Shown piece by piece: positions 1 through 5,432 of a stretch of 5,432 bases of DNA (positions are counted from its first letter, which is position 1; each line of letters opens with the position of its first letter). The DNA is from Lentisphaeria bacterium UBA1829. GTDB lineage: Bacteria; Verrucomicrobiota; Lentisphaeria; Victivallales; UBA1829. Under the pieces are notes generated by a model. That model saw nothing but the letters and a program-made list of their open reading frames with translations, did not search any database and was not told the origin of the DNA. The position numbers were made by a program, and so were the translations under genes. The stretch is taken from positions 14,184 to 19,615 of the forward strand of contig DDJH01000009.1 in NCBI GenBank assembly GCA_002338895.1, written 5' to 3'.

Positions 1-1
1 T

Positions 2-1027
2 CGTCTGCCCAGGGAGGTGGATTTTGCCGCGGAGCTCGGGGTTTCCCGCAAGACTCTCCGCCATGCGCTCGACCGGCTTGAAAACGATCGTCTGATCGAC
101 CGGCTCAGAAGCAGGGGAACCTTTGTCCGCTTTCGCCGCTATCTGGTTCTGGCGGACAACAATCAGGATCTCTGCATGCCGTTCAACTATATTATTCCGG
201 GAATTGTCCGGGCGGCGGAACGGATGGGAACGGCGGTTTCGATCTGCTCCTTCTCAGAATTTGAAAATCTGACCCGCGAACAGGTCGCCGCAGGATTGGA
301 GGCGCAGCAGAATGCAGGCTGCATCGTCATCACCAACAACATTGATGAAAATACGCATATCTATCGTCAGCTGAAGGGTTTGCATCTTCCCATTGTTCTG
401 GCGCACGGGCATCCCTCCGATCACAGTTTCACCAACTGGCCGACGGTGGCGTTTGACGAACCGGCCGCATGGCGCGCGGCATTTCTGTATCTGAAAGAGA
501 TCGGGCATCGCCGGGTTGCCGTCGGAAGTCATCGGGCCGATTTGAGCGTGTTCCGCCGCTGGAGGAGAGAGCGTTTTCTTGCCATGCTTGCGGAAATCGG
601 ACTGGAGGCGGATCCCGGACTGCTGTTTTCCATGGATATCAGCGGAAAGGATGCGGGGCAGGCAATGGATCGTCTTTTCCAAATGCAGAAGCCGCCGACG
701 GCGATCGTCTGTTACAGCGATTTCTGGGCTCCGCATATTTACCGCACGCTGGCTGAACGGAAGCTGCGGATTCCGGAGGATGTCTCGGTGATGGGATTCT
801 GCGGAGCCCCTCTGGGGCGTTATCTTGTGCCCGCTCTTTCCACGATAGATCTTCAATATGAGAAAACCGGCGAACTGGCTTTGAAGATGCTGCTGGAGCG
901 GAATCATCCGCCTCTGGAACTTGTGGACTTCAAGCTCGAGGTCCGGGAAAGCACCCGGCCACTCCGGAACGGGAAGGAGAATCGTTGTCCGGGAACGCCG
1001 GCCCCGATCAGAAATACAACCGAATGA
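2..1027 (+). CDS. GntR-HTH / LacI-type sensor transcription regulator, 5'-truncated by window edge
   Basis: This is a DNA-binding repressor or activator that probably responds to a sugar. The reading frame is open from base 2 and reads [18 protein letters not shown], which matches the middle of a GntR winged helix (LPSE..LA..LGVSR.T..). The GTG at 17 lies inside that domain, so the true start is upstream of the window. The wing ends with SRGTFV near base 127. The rest is a LacI/periplasmic-binding-protein-like effector domain: GHRRVAV at 503-523, [10 protein letters not shown] near 695-724 and [10 protein letters not shown] at 770-799, followed by the usual P.LSTIDL....G..A segment. GntR-HTH plus LacI-sensor chimeras are known, for example the arabinose repressor AraR of Bacillus subtilis. 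About 23 residues after the sensor core (from RPLRNGK) look like a variable tail. The stop at 1025-1027 is 16 bases before the prepilin-like gene, suggesting cotranscription. The ligand and operator cannot be read from the sequence. Confidence 0.9.
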   Translation, partial: RLPREVDFAAELGVSRKTLRHALDRLENDRLIDRLRSRGTFVRFRRYLVLADNNQDLCMPFNYIIPGIVRAAERMGTAVSICSFSEFENLTREQVAAGLEAQQNAGCIVITNNIDENTHIYRQLKGLHLPIVLAHGHPSDHSFTNWPTVAFDEPAAWRAAFLYLKEIGHRRVAVGSHRADLSVFRRWRRERFLAMLAEIGLEADPGLLFSMDISGKDAGQAMDRLFQMQKPPTAIVCYSDFWAPHIYRTLAERKLRIPEDVSVMGFCGAPLGRYLVPALSTIDLQYEKTGELALKMLLERNHPPLELVDFKLEVRESTRPLRNGKENRCPGTPAPIRNTTE

Positions 1028-1029
1028 TG

Positions 1030-1035
1030 AAAGGA
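1030..1035 (+). promoter_or_regulatory. Ribosome binding site of the first prepilin-like gene
   Basis: AAAGGA stands 8 bases before the ATG at 1044. It favours that start over the in-frame ATGs at 1077 and 1089. The ATG at 1089 has its own weaker GGAAG five bases upstream and would give a shorter, more typical prepilin leader. Confidence 0.5.
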
Positions 1036-1043
1036 TTCTGAAA

Positions 1044-1820
1044 ATGAAACAGAGGAAGTGTTTTGTTTCCCGCCAGATGGAAGTGCCGATGCATTCCTGC
1101 TGGAGAAGGAGAGTTGAATTTACTCTTATAGAACTTCTGGTGGTAATTGCGATCCTGGCGATTCTGACAGGGCTTCTTCTTCCGTCGCTGAGCAGTGCCC
1201 GGGAGACTGCGCGGAAAAGCAGCTGTCTTTCGAACCAGAAACAGATCGGCATTGCGGCTCTCGCCTACATCGGGGACAACCACGATTATCTGCCGATGAT
1301 GGGGGATTTGAACGATTCCACTTTTTCCGGGTTCGCCACGCCGAACTGTCCGGCCTGGTACTGCAGGATCGGTCCGTATGTGGGGTACAAGATGTTCAAT
1401 TTCTGGAAATTGTCGGGCAGCGACAACGGGGTGTACACCGATCCGCCGCAGAACGGGGTTCTGCGCTGTCCGTCCGGGGGAGAGATCACGGAAAAGGCGA
1501 CACCGGTCAATTACGGCGCCAACCGGAATCTCATCCTCTGCTATTTCCAGGAAGAGGGCGGATTGAAAACAGGACGACTCCGCATTCTGAAACAGCCGTC
1601 TCAGCAGAACTTTGTCATTGATTCGAACTCCGCCCAGTCGTTTTACGCATGGGATTACCGGAACCGGCTGTATGACATCCAACTGGTCCTGCGGCACAGG
1701 AACAGTTCGAATCTGCTGTTCTTCGACGGACATTGCGGAACGAAAAATGCCGGAGCAATGGAGCTGGAGATGGCTCAACTCTCCTGGCACGGCATCTTCG
1801 GAGACGGCTTCTATCAGTAA
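1044..1820 (+). CDS. Prepilin-like protein with N-terminal methylation motif and C-terminal H-X9-DG motif
   Basis: This is a 258-residue type IV pilin-like or type II secretion pseudopilin-like protein. Such proteins are held in the inner membrane by one N-terminal helix, processed by a prepilin peptidase, and can be assembled into a short pseudopilus. Visible features, in order: a basic leader ending RRRVE (residues 21-25), the class III motif [16 protein letters not shown] (26-41) with the conserved Glu at mature position +5 (Glu30), a helix continuing to about residue 68 ([20 protein letters not shown]), an RCPS element (141-144), VNYGAN (155-160), and an H-X9-DG motif (His218, Asp228-Gly229). 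This is the architecture of the large prepilin-like families of Lentisphaerota and Planctomycetes. The residue before the predicted cleavage site is Glu25 rather than the usual Gly. The 25-residue leader is long; an ATG at 1089 would shorten it to 10. The gene is probably cotranscribed with the regulator before it and the secreted propeller protein after it. The exact cellular role is unknown. Confidence 0.9.
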   Translation: MKQRKCFVSRQMEVPMHSCWRRRVEFTLIELLVVIAILAILTGLLLPSLSSARETARKSSCLSNQKQIGIAALAYIGDNHDYLPMMGDLNDSTFSGFATPNCPAWYCRIGPYVGYKMFNFWKLSGSDNGVYTDPPQNGVLRCPSGGEITEKATPVNYGANRNLILCYFQEEGGLKTGRLRILKQPSQQNFVIDSNSAQSFYAWDYRNRLYDIQLVLRHRNSSNLLFFDGHCGTKNAGAMELEMAQLSWHGIFGDGFYQ

Positions 1821-1860
1821 ACACCATTCTGTACCAAACCATTCACCAACCAGCATTTCA

Positions 1861-1866
1861 GGGAGG
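1861..1866 (+). promoter_or_regulatory. Ribosome binding site of the beta-propeller gene
   Basis: GGGAGG lies 12 bases before the ATG at 1879, a slightly long spacing. The frame is open far upstream, back into the preceding gene. This site and the signal peptide that begins at 1879 together decide the start. The next ATG in frame, at 1888, would be even further from the site. Confidence 0.5.
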
Positions 1867-1878
1867 TCTCTTTCTCTT

Positions 1879-4278
1879 ATGATCCGAATGATTCTTGTTC
1901 TACTGTTTTCCGGCATTTTTGTTTCTTCCGCGGCGGCACGAAACGCGGAGGACCCGCAGATCCGGGCGCTCGGGCCGGGCGTCGGGGGATGCTGCATGGC
2001 GCTTGCCCTCCATCCGGAAAATCCGGACATCATGCTCACCGGCGTCGATATGGGAGCCATGTTCCGGACAGACGATCGCGGCAGAACATGGACGATCCTC
2101 GGCTCCAACGGAGTGAATCCCGGCTATCGCGGAGCGTTCAATGCGGCATTCTGTCCGCTGCAGCCGAATACCGCCTGGGCGGTCAGCGAGCACGGTGCCT
2201 ACAAATCGCTCGATGCCGGCAAAACCTGGACCCGGATGACCGCCTCCATCAGCGGAGCACCTCTCCACTGGTACGGCATCGCATTTGATCCGGCGGACAA
2301 TGAAATCGTCTATCTGTTTCAGGGCCGGAAATCCAGCCGGTCGATCCGTCCGTGGAGCTCCGGCAGGATCTACCGCTCCTCAGACGGCGGAAAAACATGG
2401 GAGAAACTGACCGCGCCGGCCGGAGAAAAACCGGGAACCGGGTTCTGCGAACTGCTCATCGATCCGGCATCACCGCGGAACGCACGGACTTTGCTGATTG
2501 CGGGACATTCCGGATTGTTCCGGTCCGTCGACGGCGGGAAAAGCTGGGAATCCATCGCCCGGACTCTTCCGCTGCCGGCCGATGCGGAACCAAAATTCGG
2601 AACGCTGGATCTTTCGGTCCGGAAGGGAAAGGCAAGCCGGATTTTTGTCACCGTGATCCCGGAAATCACACCGTCGGGAAAGGTGTTCGGCGGCGTCTAC
2701 CGCTCCGAGGACTTCGGAAAAACCTGGAAGCAGTCCAATCGCGGACTGGAGAAACTGATTGCCCGTCAGGCGGAGGACAATCACCGGACCGGACGGGTTC
2801 ACTCCATTGTCGCCCGTTCCAATGCTTCATCCGGAGGGATGCGCTGCTATGCGGGCAGCATGTACGGCGTCTGGCGGTCCGACGACGGAGGAAAAACCTG
2901 GAGGCAGTCCACCTTCCCCGGCTCGTGGCGGAAGGTGATCCGGAACAGCGACGGAACCGAACAGGCCCTCCTCCTGAACAACGGGAAAGGAAATTTCCGC
3001 AACTCCTACTGCTGGCAGACCGACAGCTTCACTGATCTGGCCGTCTCCCCGGTCGACCCGGACCTTGCCGTTTACAACGACAATGAAGGCTTCACGGCCA
3101 CCTTCAACGGCGGAAAAATCTGGCAGGACCTTGCCTTCGACTATACGGAAGCCTTTTCCCCCGGTCTTTTCGGGAAGATTTTTCCTGTCCGCTACACTCA
3201 CCGGATCCGGTCGCGGGGAGCGCATCTTCTGGTCTGCAATGCGATGCGGCGCGATCCCTTCGATTCCCGGACCCTCTATGGCGCGTACATGGATCTCGGG
3301 ATCCGGGTCTCCCGCGACGGCGGACTCTCCTGGGAGACTCCGCTTCAGGGGTTGAAAACCAAATTTGAAACCGGCGGCTGGGGCTGGTGCCGTTCCGTCA
3401 CCGTCGATCCCCAGGTGAAAGGACGCGTCTATGCCAGTTTCGGAAGCGATCGGATGCATATTTCCGAAGATTTCGGCCGGACATGGCGGGAATTCGGTCC
3501 TCCGGAGGCGGTGCGGAACAACAGCGACCGCTCCGCACACTCCGGAATCGTCATTGATTTCGACTCCCCTCCGCATCGCCGGACCCTCTACGCCTGCGCC
3601 AACAACGGCGTCTACAAGACCACCGACGGAGGACGTACATGGCACCGCAGGATTTCCGGAATGGAAGGCGGAGAAAAAATCACCACGCTTGTGAAGATCG
3701 GAAAAACTCTCTGGGCGGCCTCCTCTCCGGACGATCCCGCGCTGAGCCGTCCGGGTCTCTTCCGTTCGGAGGACGGCGCGGAAAGCTGGACCCGCGTTTC
3801 CCCGGAGCTGTTTCGCCATGTCACCGATCTCGACTTCTGCAGAAGCAGACCGGAGAATCTCTATGTTGTTGCCAAAAAATCCCCGGGCTACTGGGGCGAG
3901 GGAACGATCTTCCGAAGTTCGGACGGCGGAAAGTCCTGGAAAAAAGTCCATGCCGGATTCGAGTATCGCAAACTGGCCGTGCATCCTCTCGATCCGGAGC
4001 GCATCTATTCCGCCTACACCTCTCTGGATCTCAACCGGACCACACCGGCCTGGGTCGTCAGTCCGGATGGCGGAACTTCCTGGAAAACCCTCTCCGGGAA
4101 AGAAGCGATCACCGGACGGATGATGGCGATTCTCATCGACCCCAAGGATCCGCGGAAAATTTATTTCCATGAACCCTTTACGGTCTATGAATTCACCGAC
4201 CGGGAGGCGCCCGTCCGGAACAGACCGAATTCCGCCGCGTCCCGAGAGCGCGCGGTTCATGCGGCTGCGGAGCCCTGA
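1879..4278 (+). CDS. Secreted Asp-box (BNR) double beta-propeller protein, GH74-like candidate glycanase
   Basis: This is a 799-residue exported protein. Residues 1-20 form a signal peptide: MIR, a hydrophobic core MILVLLFSGIFV, then SSAAA before Arg21, with no lipobox. The remainder carries thirteen S/T-x-D-x-G-x-[ST]-W-type Asp boxes, with their Trp at residues 71, 117, 174, 223, 283, 341, 415, 485, 536, 588, 637, 687 and 735. They are mostly 46-60 apart, as expected for propeller blades. The start of the mature protein (GPGVGG...HPENPD...GVDMGAMFRTD, residues 32-65) resembles the first blade of GH74 xyloglucanases, where the Asp of the D-[IM]-G motif is catalytic. Here that is Asp57. A similar DLG motif occurs at Asp472 in the second half. 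GH74 enzymes are endo-glucanases, usually acting on xyloglucan, and are built from two seven-blade propellers of about this total size. The assignment to GH74, and the substrate, are inference; a sortilin-like or other BNR propeller without hydrolase activity is the main alternative. The last 25 residues are Arg/Ala-rich and lie outside the propeller. The preceding gene and GntR/LacI regulator suggest inducible expression. Confidence 0.88.
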   Translation: MIRMILVLLFSGIFVSSAAARNAEDPQIRALGPGVGGCCMALALHPENPDIMLTGVDMGAMFRTDDRGRTWTILGSNGVNPGYRGAFNAAFCPLQPNTAWAVSEHGAYKSLDAGKTWTRMTASISGAPLHWYGIAFDPADNEIVYLFQGRKSSRSIRPWSSGRIYRSSDGGKTWEKLTAPAGEKPGTGFCELLIDPASPRNARTLLIAGHSGLFRSVDGGKSWESIARTLPLPADAEPKFGTLDLSVRKGKASRIFVTVIPEITPSGKVFGGVYRSEDFGKTWKQSNRGLEKLIARQAEDNHRTGRVHSIVARSNASSGGMRCYAGSMYGVWRSDDGGKTWRQSTFPGSWRKVIRNSDGTEQALLLNNGKGNFRNSYCWQTDSFTDLAVSPVDPDLAVYNDNEGFTATFNGGKIWQDLAFDYTEAFSPGLFGKIFPVRYTHRIRSRGAHLLVCNAMRRDPFDSRTLYGAYMDLGIRVSRDGGLSWETPLQGLKTKFETGGWGWCRSVTVDPQVKGRVYASFGSDRMHISEDFGRTWREFGPPEAVRNNSDRSAHSGIVIDFDSPPHRRTLYACANNGVYKTTDGGRTWHRRISGMEGGEKITTLVKIGKTLWAASSPDDPALSRPGLFRSEDGAESWTRVSPELFRHVTDLDFCRSRPENLYVVAKKSPGYWGEGTIFRSSDGGKSWKKVHAGFEYRKLAVHPLDPERIYSAYTSLDLNRTTPAWVVSPDGGTSWKTLSGKEAITGRMMAILIDPKDPRKIYFHEPFTVYEFTDREAPVRNRPNSAASRERAVHAAAEP

Positions 4279-4280
4279 AC
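4255..4280 (+). terminator. Weak hairpin over the stop codon of the propeller gene
   Basis: The arms GTTCA (4255-4259) and TGAAC (4276-4280) enclose a second pairing, GGCT (4263-4266) with AGCC (4271-4274), around a GCGG loop. An internal loop of three bases against one separates the two stems. The downstream sequence is only moderately T-rich (TCTCTTT, with no clean T run). An intrinsic terminator is therefore possible but unconvincing. This is the only candidate I see at the end of the three-gene operon apart from the palindrome at 4358-4379. Confidence 0.2.
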
Positions 4281-4345
4281 GGAGTCTCTTTCCCAAGGCT
4301 GGAGTGACAGGGACTTCCTCCTCTCAGAACGGATCGCCGGGAAAG

Positions 4346-5236
4346 TCAGTCCTCCTCCGTTTCGCCGGTCGGCGAAACGTCCGAAGGAGCCTCGGAGAGC
4401 TTCTGCTTCCGGCATTGCAGAGGAGACATCCCGAGAGCGCGCTTGATGAAACGGGTGAATGTGTGCGGATCGGCGAATCCGCACAAGCGGCTGATCTCCG
4501 AAACCGGCAGATCGGTCCCATAGATCAGTTCACGCGCATGGTTGAGCCGCTGATTCAGAATCCGCCGTCCGGGAGACGGGAAATGATGCTCCCGGAACGC
4601 CTTGTTGAGCGTGACACGGGAAACCTGAAAATATTCCGCAATATTTTCAACACTCAGCCCGGGATCCCCCAGATTCTGCTTGATATACTCTTCCGCCCGA
4701 TCAACCAGCCGTTCATACGGGGAGAACGGAACCGAAAATCCGTCCGCATGCGCAAGGATGTCAAGGACGACCGCCCCCGCCCTCCTCTGCGCGAACAGCG
4801 ACTTTTCCATGCACAGCTCCTCCAGTTTCGCAAACAGCTCCTCCGGATACGGCCTGCAGGACGAGAGAAAGCGGGGAAATCCATAGGACATCACCACCGC
4901 GCATGCCAGCGGACCGGCAAGACTGAGCCAGCGGAATTCCCACTCTTCCGAAAGCGCCTCTTTCCGACTCTCCTCTCCCGGATAGCTCAGAAAGATGCTG
5001 TCTTTTTCCACCACCGCCTCCGCCCCGCCGATGTTGACCCTTCCGGTTCCCCGGACTCCCCAGCCGAGGGTGATGCTGCGGGACTGAATTTTCGATTTCT
5101 TTTCAATATGTCCCTTTTTTAAACATTGCATCCCGATTGTCTCCACATAAAACGGCATGGAATCCCGATAAATCTGATCGATATTTGTAATGTAATTTCC
5201 GTTAAAACCCTTTTTCCTATCGTTTTTTCTGCTCAT
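4346..5236 (-). CDS. AraC/XylS-family transcription regulator
   Basis: This is a 296-residue cytoplasmic DNA-binding regulator. The C-terminal AraC domain spans about residues 184-282. The first helix-turn-helix is LSVENIAEYFQVSRVTLNKA (194-213). The second begins LPVSEISRLCGFADPHTFTR (253-272) and runs into FIKRALGMSP, the family signature. The N-terminal part (about 50-115; GWGVRGTGRVNIGG, SIFLSYPGE) resembles the cupin-like ligand pocket of AraC proteins, usually sugar-binding. The first 48 or so residues are Lys-rich and encoded by noticeably AT-rich DNA. I chose the ATG at 5236 because AGGA stands 9 bases before it. A GTG in frame at 5269 would add 11 residues but lacks a usable ribosome site. 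About 14 polar residues (SEAPSDVSPTGETE) follow the DNA-binding domain. The gene is convergent with the propeller gene and divergent from the second prepilin-like gene. It is therefore a likely regulator of that neighbour (inference). Confidence 0.92.
   Translation of the reverse strand: MSRKNDRKKGFNGNYITNIDQIYRDSMPFYVETIGMQCLKKGHIEKKSKIQSRSITLGWGVRGTGRVNIGGAEAVVEKDSIFLSYPGEESRKEALSEEWEFRWLSLAGPLACAVVMSYGFPRFLSSCRPYPEELFAKLEELCMEKSLFAQRRAGAVVLDILAHADGFSVPFSPYERLVDRAEEYIKQNLGDPGLSVENIAEYFQVSRVTLNKAFREHHFPSPGRRILNQRLNHARELIYGTDLPVSEISRLCGFADPHTFTRFIKRALGMSPLQCRKQKLSEAPSDVSPTGETEED
4358..4379. repeat. Perfect 10-base inverted repeat near the 3' end of the AraC gene
   Basis: CGTTTCGCCG (4358-4367) is followed by GT and then its exact reverse complement CGGCGAAACG (4370-4379). 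As RNA this folds as a 9-bp stem with a GGUC-type tetraloop on either strand. It sits in the last codons of the AraC reading frame (around Asp-Val-Ser-Pro-Thr-Gly-Glu-Thr) and about 80 bases past the stop of the facing propeller gene. It could therefore shape or protect the 3' ends of both convergent transcripts. There is no T run, so it is not a classical intrinsic terminator. Confidence 0.6.
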
Positions 5237-5270
5237 GGCGAATGTTCCTGTTTTATTTACAGATTGCACC

Positions 5271-5299
5271 TTGTCAAACGAAGGGAAATATAGTATAAT
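5271..5299 (+). promoter_or_regulatory. Sigma70-type promoter for the second prepilin-like gene
   Basis: TTGTCA (5271-5276, one mismatch to the -35 consensus) is separated by exactly 17 bases from a perfect TATAAT (5294-5299). Transcription would start near 5306, giving a leader of about 43 bases before the ATG at 5349. The element lies in the AT-rich divergent region next to the AraC gene. It is the strongest promoter match I see in the window. Confidence 0.75.
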
Positions 5300-5313
5300 T
5301 TATATAGTTTTCA
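5287..5313 (-). promoter_or_regulatory. Possible promoter of the AraC-family gene
   Basis: Reading the minus strand, TTGAAA (5313-5308) is followed after 15 bases by TATATT (5292-5287). The spacing is shorter than ideal. Transcription would begin near 5280, about 45 bases ahead of the ATG at 5236. A TATACT at 5297-5292 is an alternative -10 but has no matching -35. The call rests on weak matches in an AT-rich stretch. Confidence 0.3.
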
Positions 5314-5335
5314 AGCATGAGGCGTCAAAACAGCT

Positions 5336-5345
5336 GGAAGGTGAT
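5336..5345 (+). promoter_or_regulatory. Extended ribosome binding site of the second prepilin-like gene
   Basis: GGAAGGTGAT resembles the sequence complementary to the 16S rRNA 3' end (AAGGAGGTGAT) and ends 3 bases before the ATG at 5349; its AAGG core is 7 bases from that ATG. It supports 5349 as the start. The ATG at 5344 is out of frame and reaches a stop after three codons. Confidence 0.6.
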
Positions 5346-5348
5346 GAA

Positions 5349-5432
5349 ATGTTGAAAAAACGGGTCTTTTCTCTTGTGGAACTTCTGATCGTAATAGCGA
5401 TTCTGGCGATTCTCTGCGCTCTTATAGTCGTT
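5349..5432 (+). CDS. Prepilin-like protein, N-terminal fragment (runs off window)
   Basis: Only the first 28 residues are present. A short basic leader MLKKRV precedes [20 protein letters not shown], a class III prepilin motif with the conserved Glu at mature position +5 (Glu11) and a hydrophobic helix. The residue before the expected cleavage site is Val rather than Gly. The codons of this motif closely resemble those of the first prepilin-like gene at about 1119-1166, consistent with paralogy or strong constraint. The gene has its own promoter and ribosome site and is divergent from the AraC-family regulator. Whether it also ends in an H-X9-DG motif, or is a true pilin or type II pseudopilin, cannot be seen here. 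Confidence 0.85.
   Translation, partial: MLKKRVFSLVELLIVIAILAILCALIVV

Larger units (their letters stand above)
4240..4442. repeat. 14-base direct repeat in the two convergent gene ends
   Basis: TCCCGAGAGCGCGC occurs exactly at 4240-4253, inside the C-terminal tail codons of the propeller gene, and again at 4429-4442. The second copy lies on the opposite strand of the AraC gene's conserved C-terminal ALGMSP segment. The two copies are 175 bases apart. No known element is recognised, and chance in GC-rich sequence is possible. Confidence 0.4.
5270..5315. repeat. Imperfect inverted repeat spanning the divergent promoters
   Basis: CTTGTCAAAC (5270-5279) and GTTTTCAAG (5307-5315) are inverted copies with a one-base length difference at their centre. 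They flank the AT-rich -10 area and contain the -35 hexamers proposed for both directions. It could be an operator, or simply the two -35 elements facing each other. A direct repeat ATATAG (5288-5293 and 5302-5307) lies between the arms. Confidence 0.3.

Noticed and set aside
1024..1041. Mini reading frame (Met-Met-Lys-Gly-Phe) overlapping the regulator stop codon and ending just before the prepilin start
   Set aside because: Five codons with no ribosome site of its own. It contains the next gene's Shine-Dalgarno sequence and is most likely incidental.
1612..1878. Upstream extension of the propeller gene into the prepilin-like gene (ATG at 1612)
   Set aside because: The extension overlaps the conserved H-X9-DG coding segment in another frame and would bury the signal peptide. 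The ATG at 1879 has a ribosome site and gives a clean export signal.
1008..2108. Minus-strand open frame across the first prepilin-like gene and the start of the propeller gene
   Set aside because: It crosses two well-supported genes, matches no family I recognise and has no convincing start. It is a shadow frame.
2360..2895. Recurring DNA words of the GGCGGAAAAACATGG kind in the propeller gene, considered as a repeat array
   Set aside because: They are the degenerate codons of the Asp boxes, spaced by blade length, and not a DNA-level repeat or CRISPR array.
2827..4296. Long minus-strand open frame (489 codons) opposite the propeller gene
   Set aside because: The other strand gives a coherent propeller protein with thirteen regularly spaced Asp boxes. 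The antisense translation shows no recognisable domain and is explained by GC-rich codon use.
4169..5122. Plus-strand open frame of 317 codons opposite the AraC gene
   Set aside because: The minus strand encodes an unmistakable AraC DNA-binding domain. The plus-strand product has no recognisable domain.
5317..5355. Twelve-codon upstream reading frame overlapping the start of the second prepilin-like gene
   Set aside because: No Shine-Dalgarno sequence precedes its ATG and the peptide shows no regulatory codon pattern. An attenuation role is not supported.

Overview
The window looks like a chromosomal segment of a bacterium of the Lentisphaerota/Victivallales type, or a relative in the Planctomycetes-Verrucomicrobia-Chlamydiae group. 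The evidence is two prepilin-like genes, one showing both an [20 protein letters not shown] N-terminus and a C-terminal H-X9-DG motif. They sit beside sugar-type transcription regulators and a secreted beta-propeller glycanase candidate. That gene mix is typical of polysaccharide-degrading members of this group. The taxonomic call is inference from gene style; there is no rRNA or other phylogenetic marker here.

Layout. Positions 2-1027 (+) are the 3' part of a GntR-HTH/LacI-sensor regulator whose true start lies left of the window. Sixteen bases later comes a complete prepilin-like H-X9-DG protein (1044-1820, +). After 58 bases follows a 799-residue secreted protein with thirteen Asp-box (BNR) repeats in a two-propeller layout resembling GH74 xyloglucanases (1879-4278, +). 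No terminator is visible between these three genes, so they probably form one operon. Facing them is an AraC/XylS-family regulator (4346-5236, -), with 67 bases between the two convergent stop codons. A compact AT-rich 112-base divergent region (5237-5348) separates the AraC gene from a second prepilin-like gene. That gene starts at 5349 (+) and runs off the right edge. A near-consensus sigma70 promoter lies in this divergent region.

Working model (inference). Each prepilin-like gene is next to a ligand-responsive regulator: GntR/LacI next to the first, AraC next to the second. The first pair also carries a secreted candidate polysaccharide hydrolase. This fits carbohydrate-specific cassettes in which a regulator senses a sugar, a dedicated pseudopilin-like surface or secretion component is made, and an exported enzyme is made with it. 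The function of the many H-X9-DG pseudopilins in these bacteria is not established to my knowledge. This linkage is the most interesting aspect of the window. No rRNA, tRNA, CRISPR array or insertion sequence was seen.
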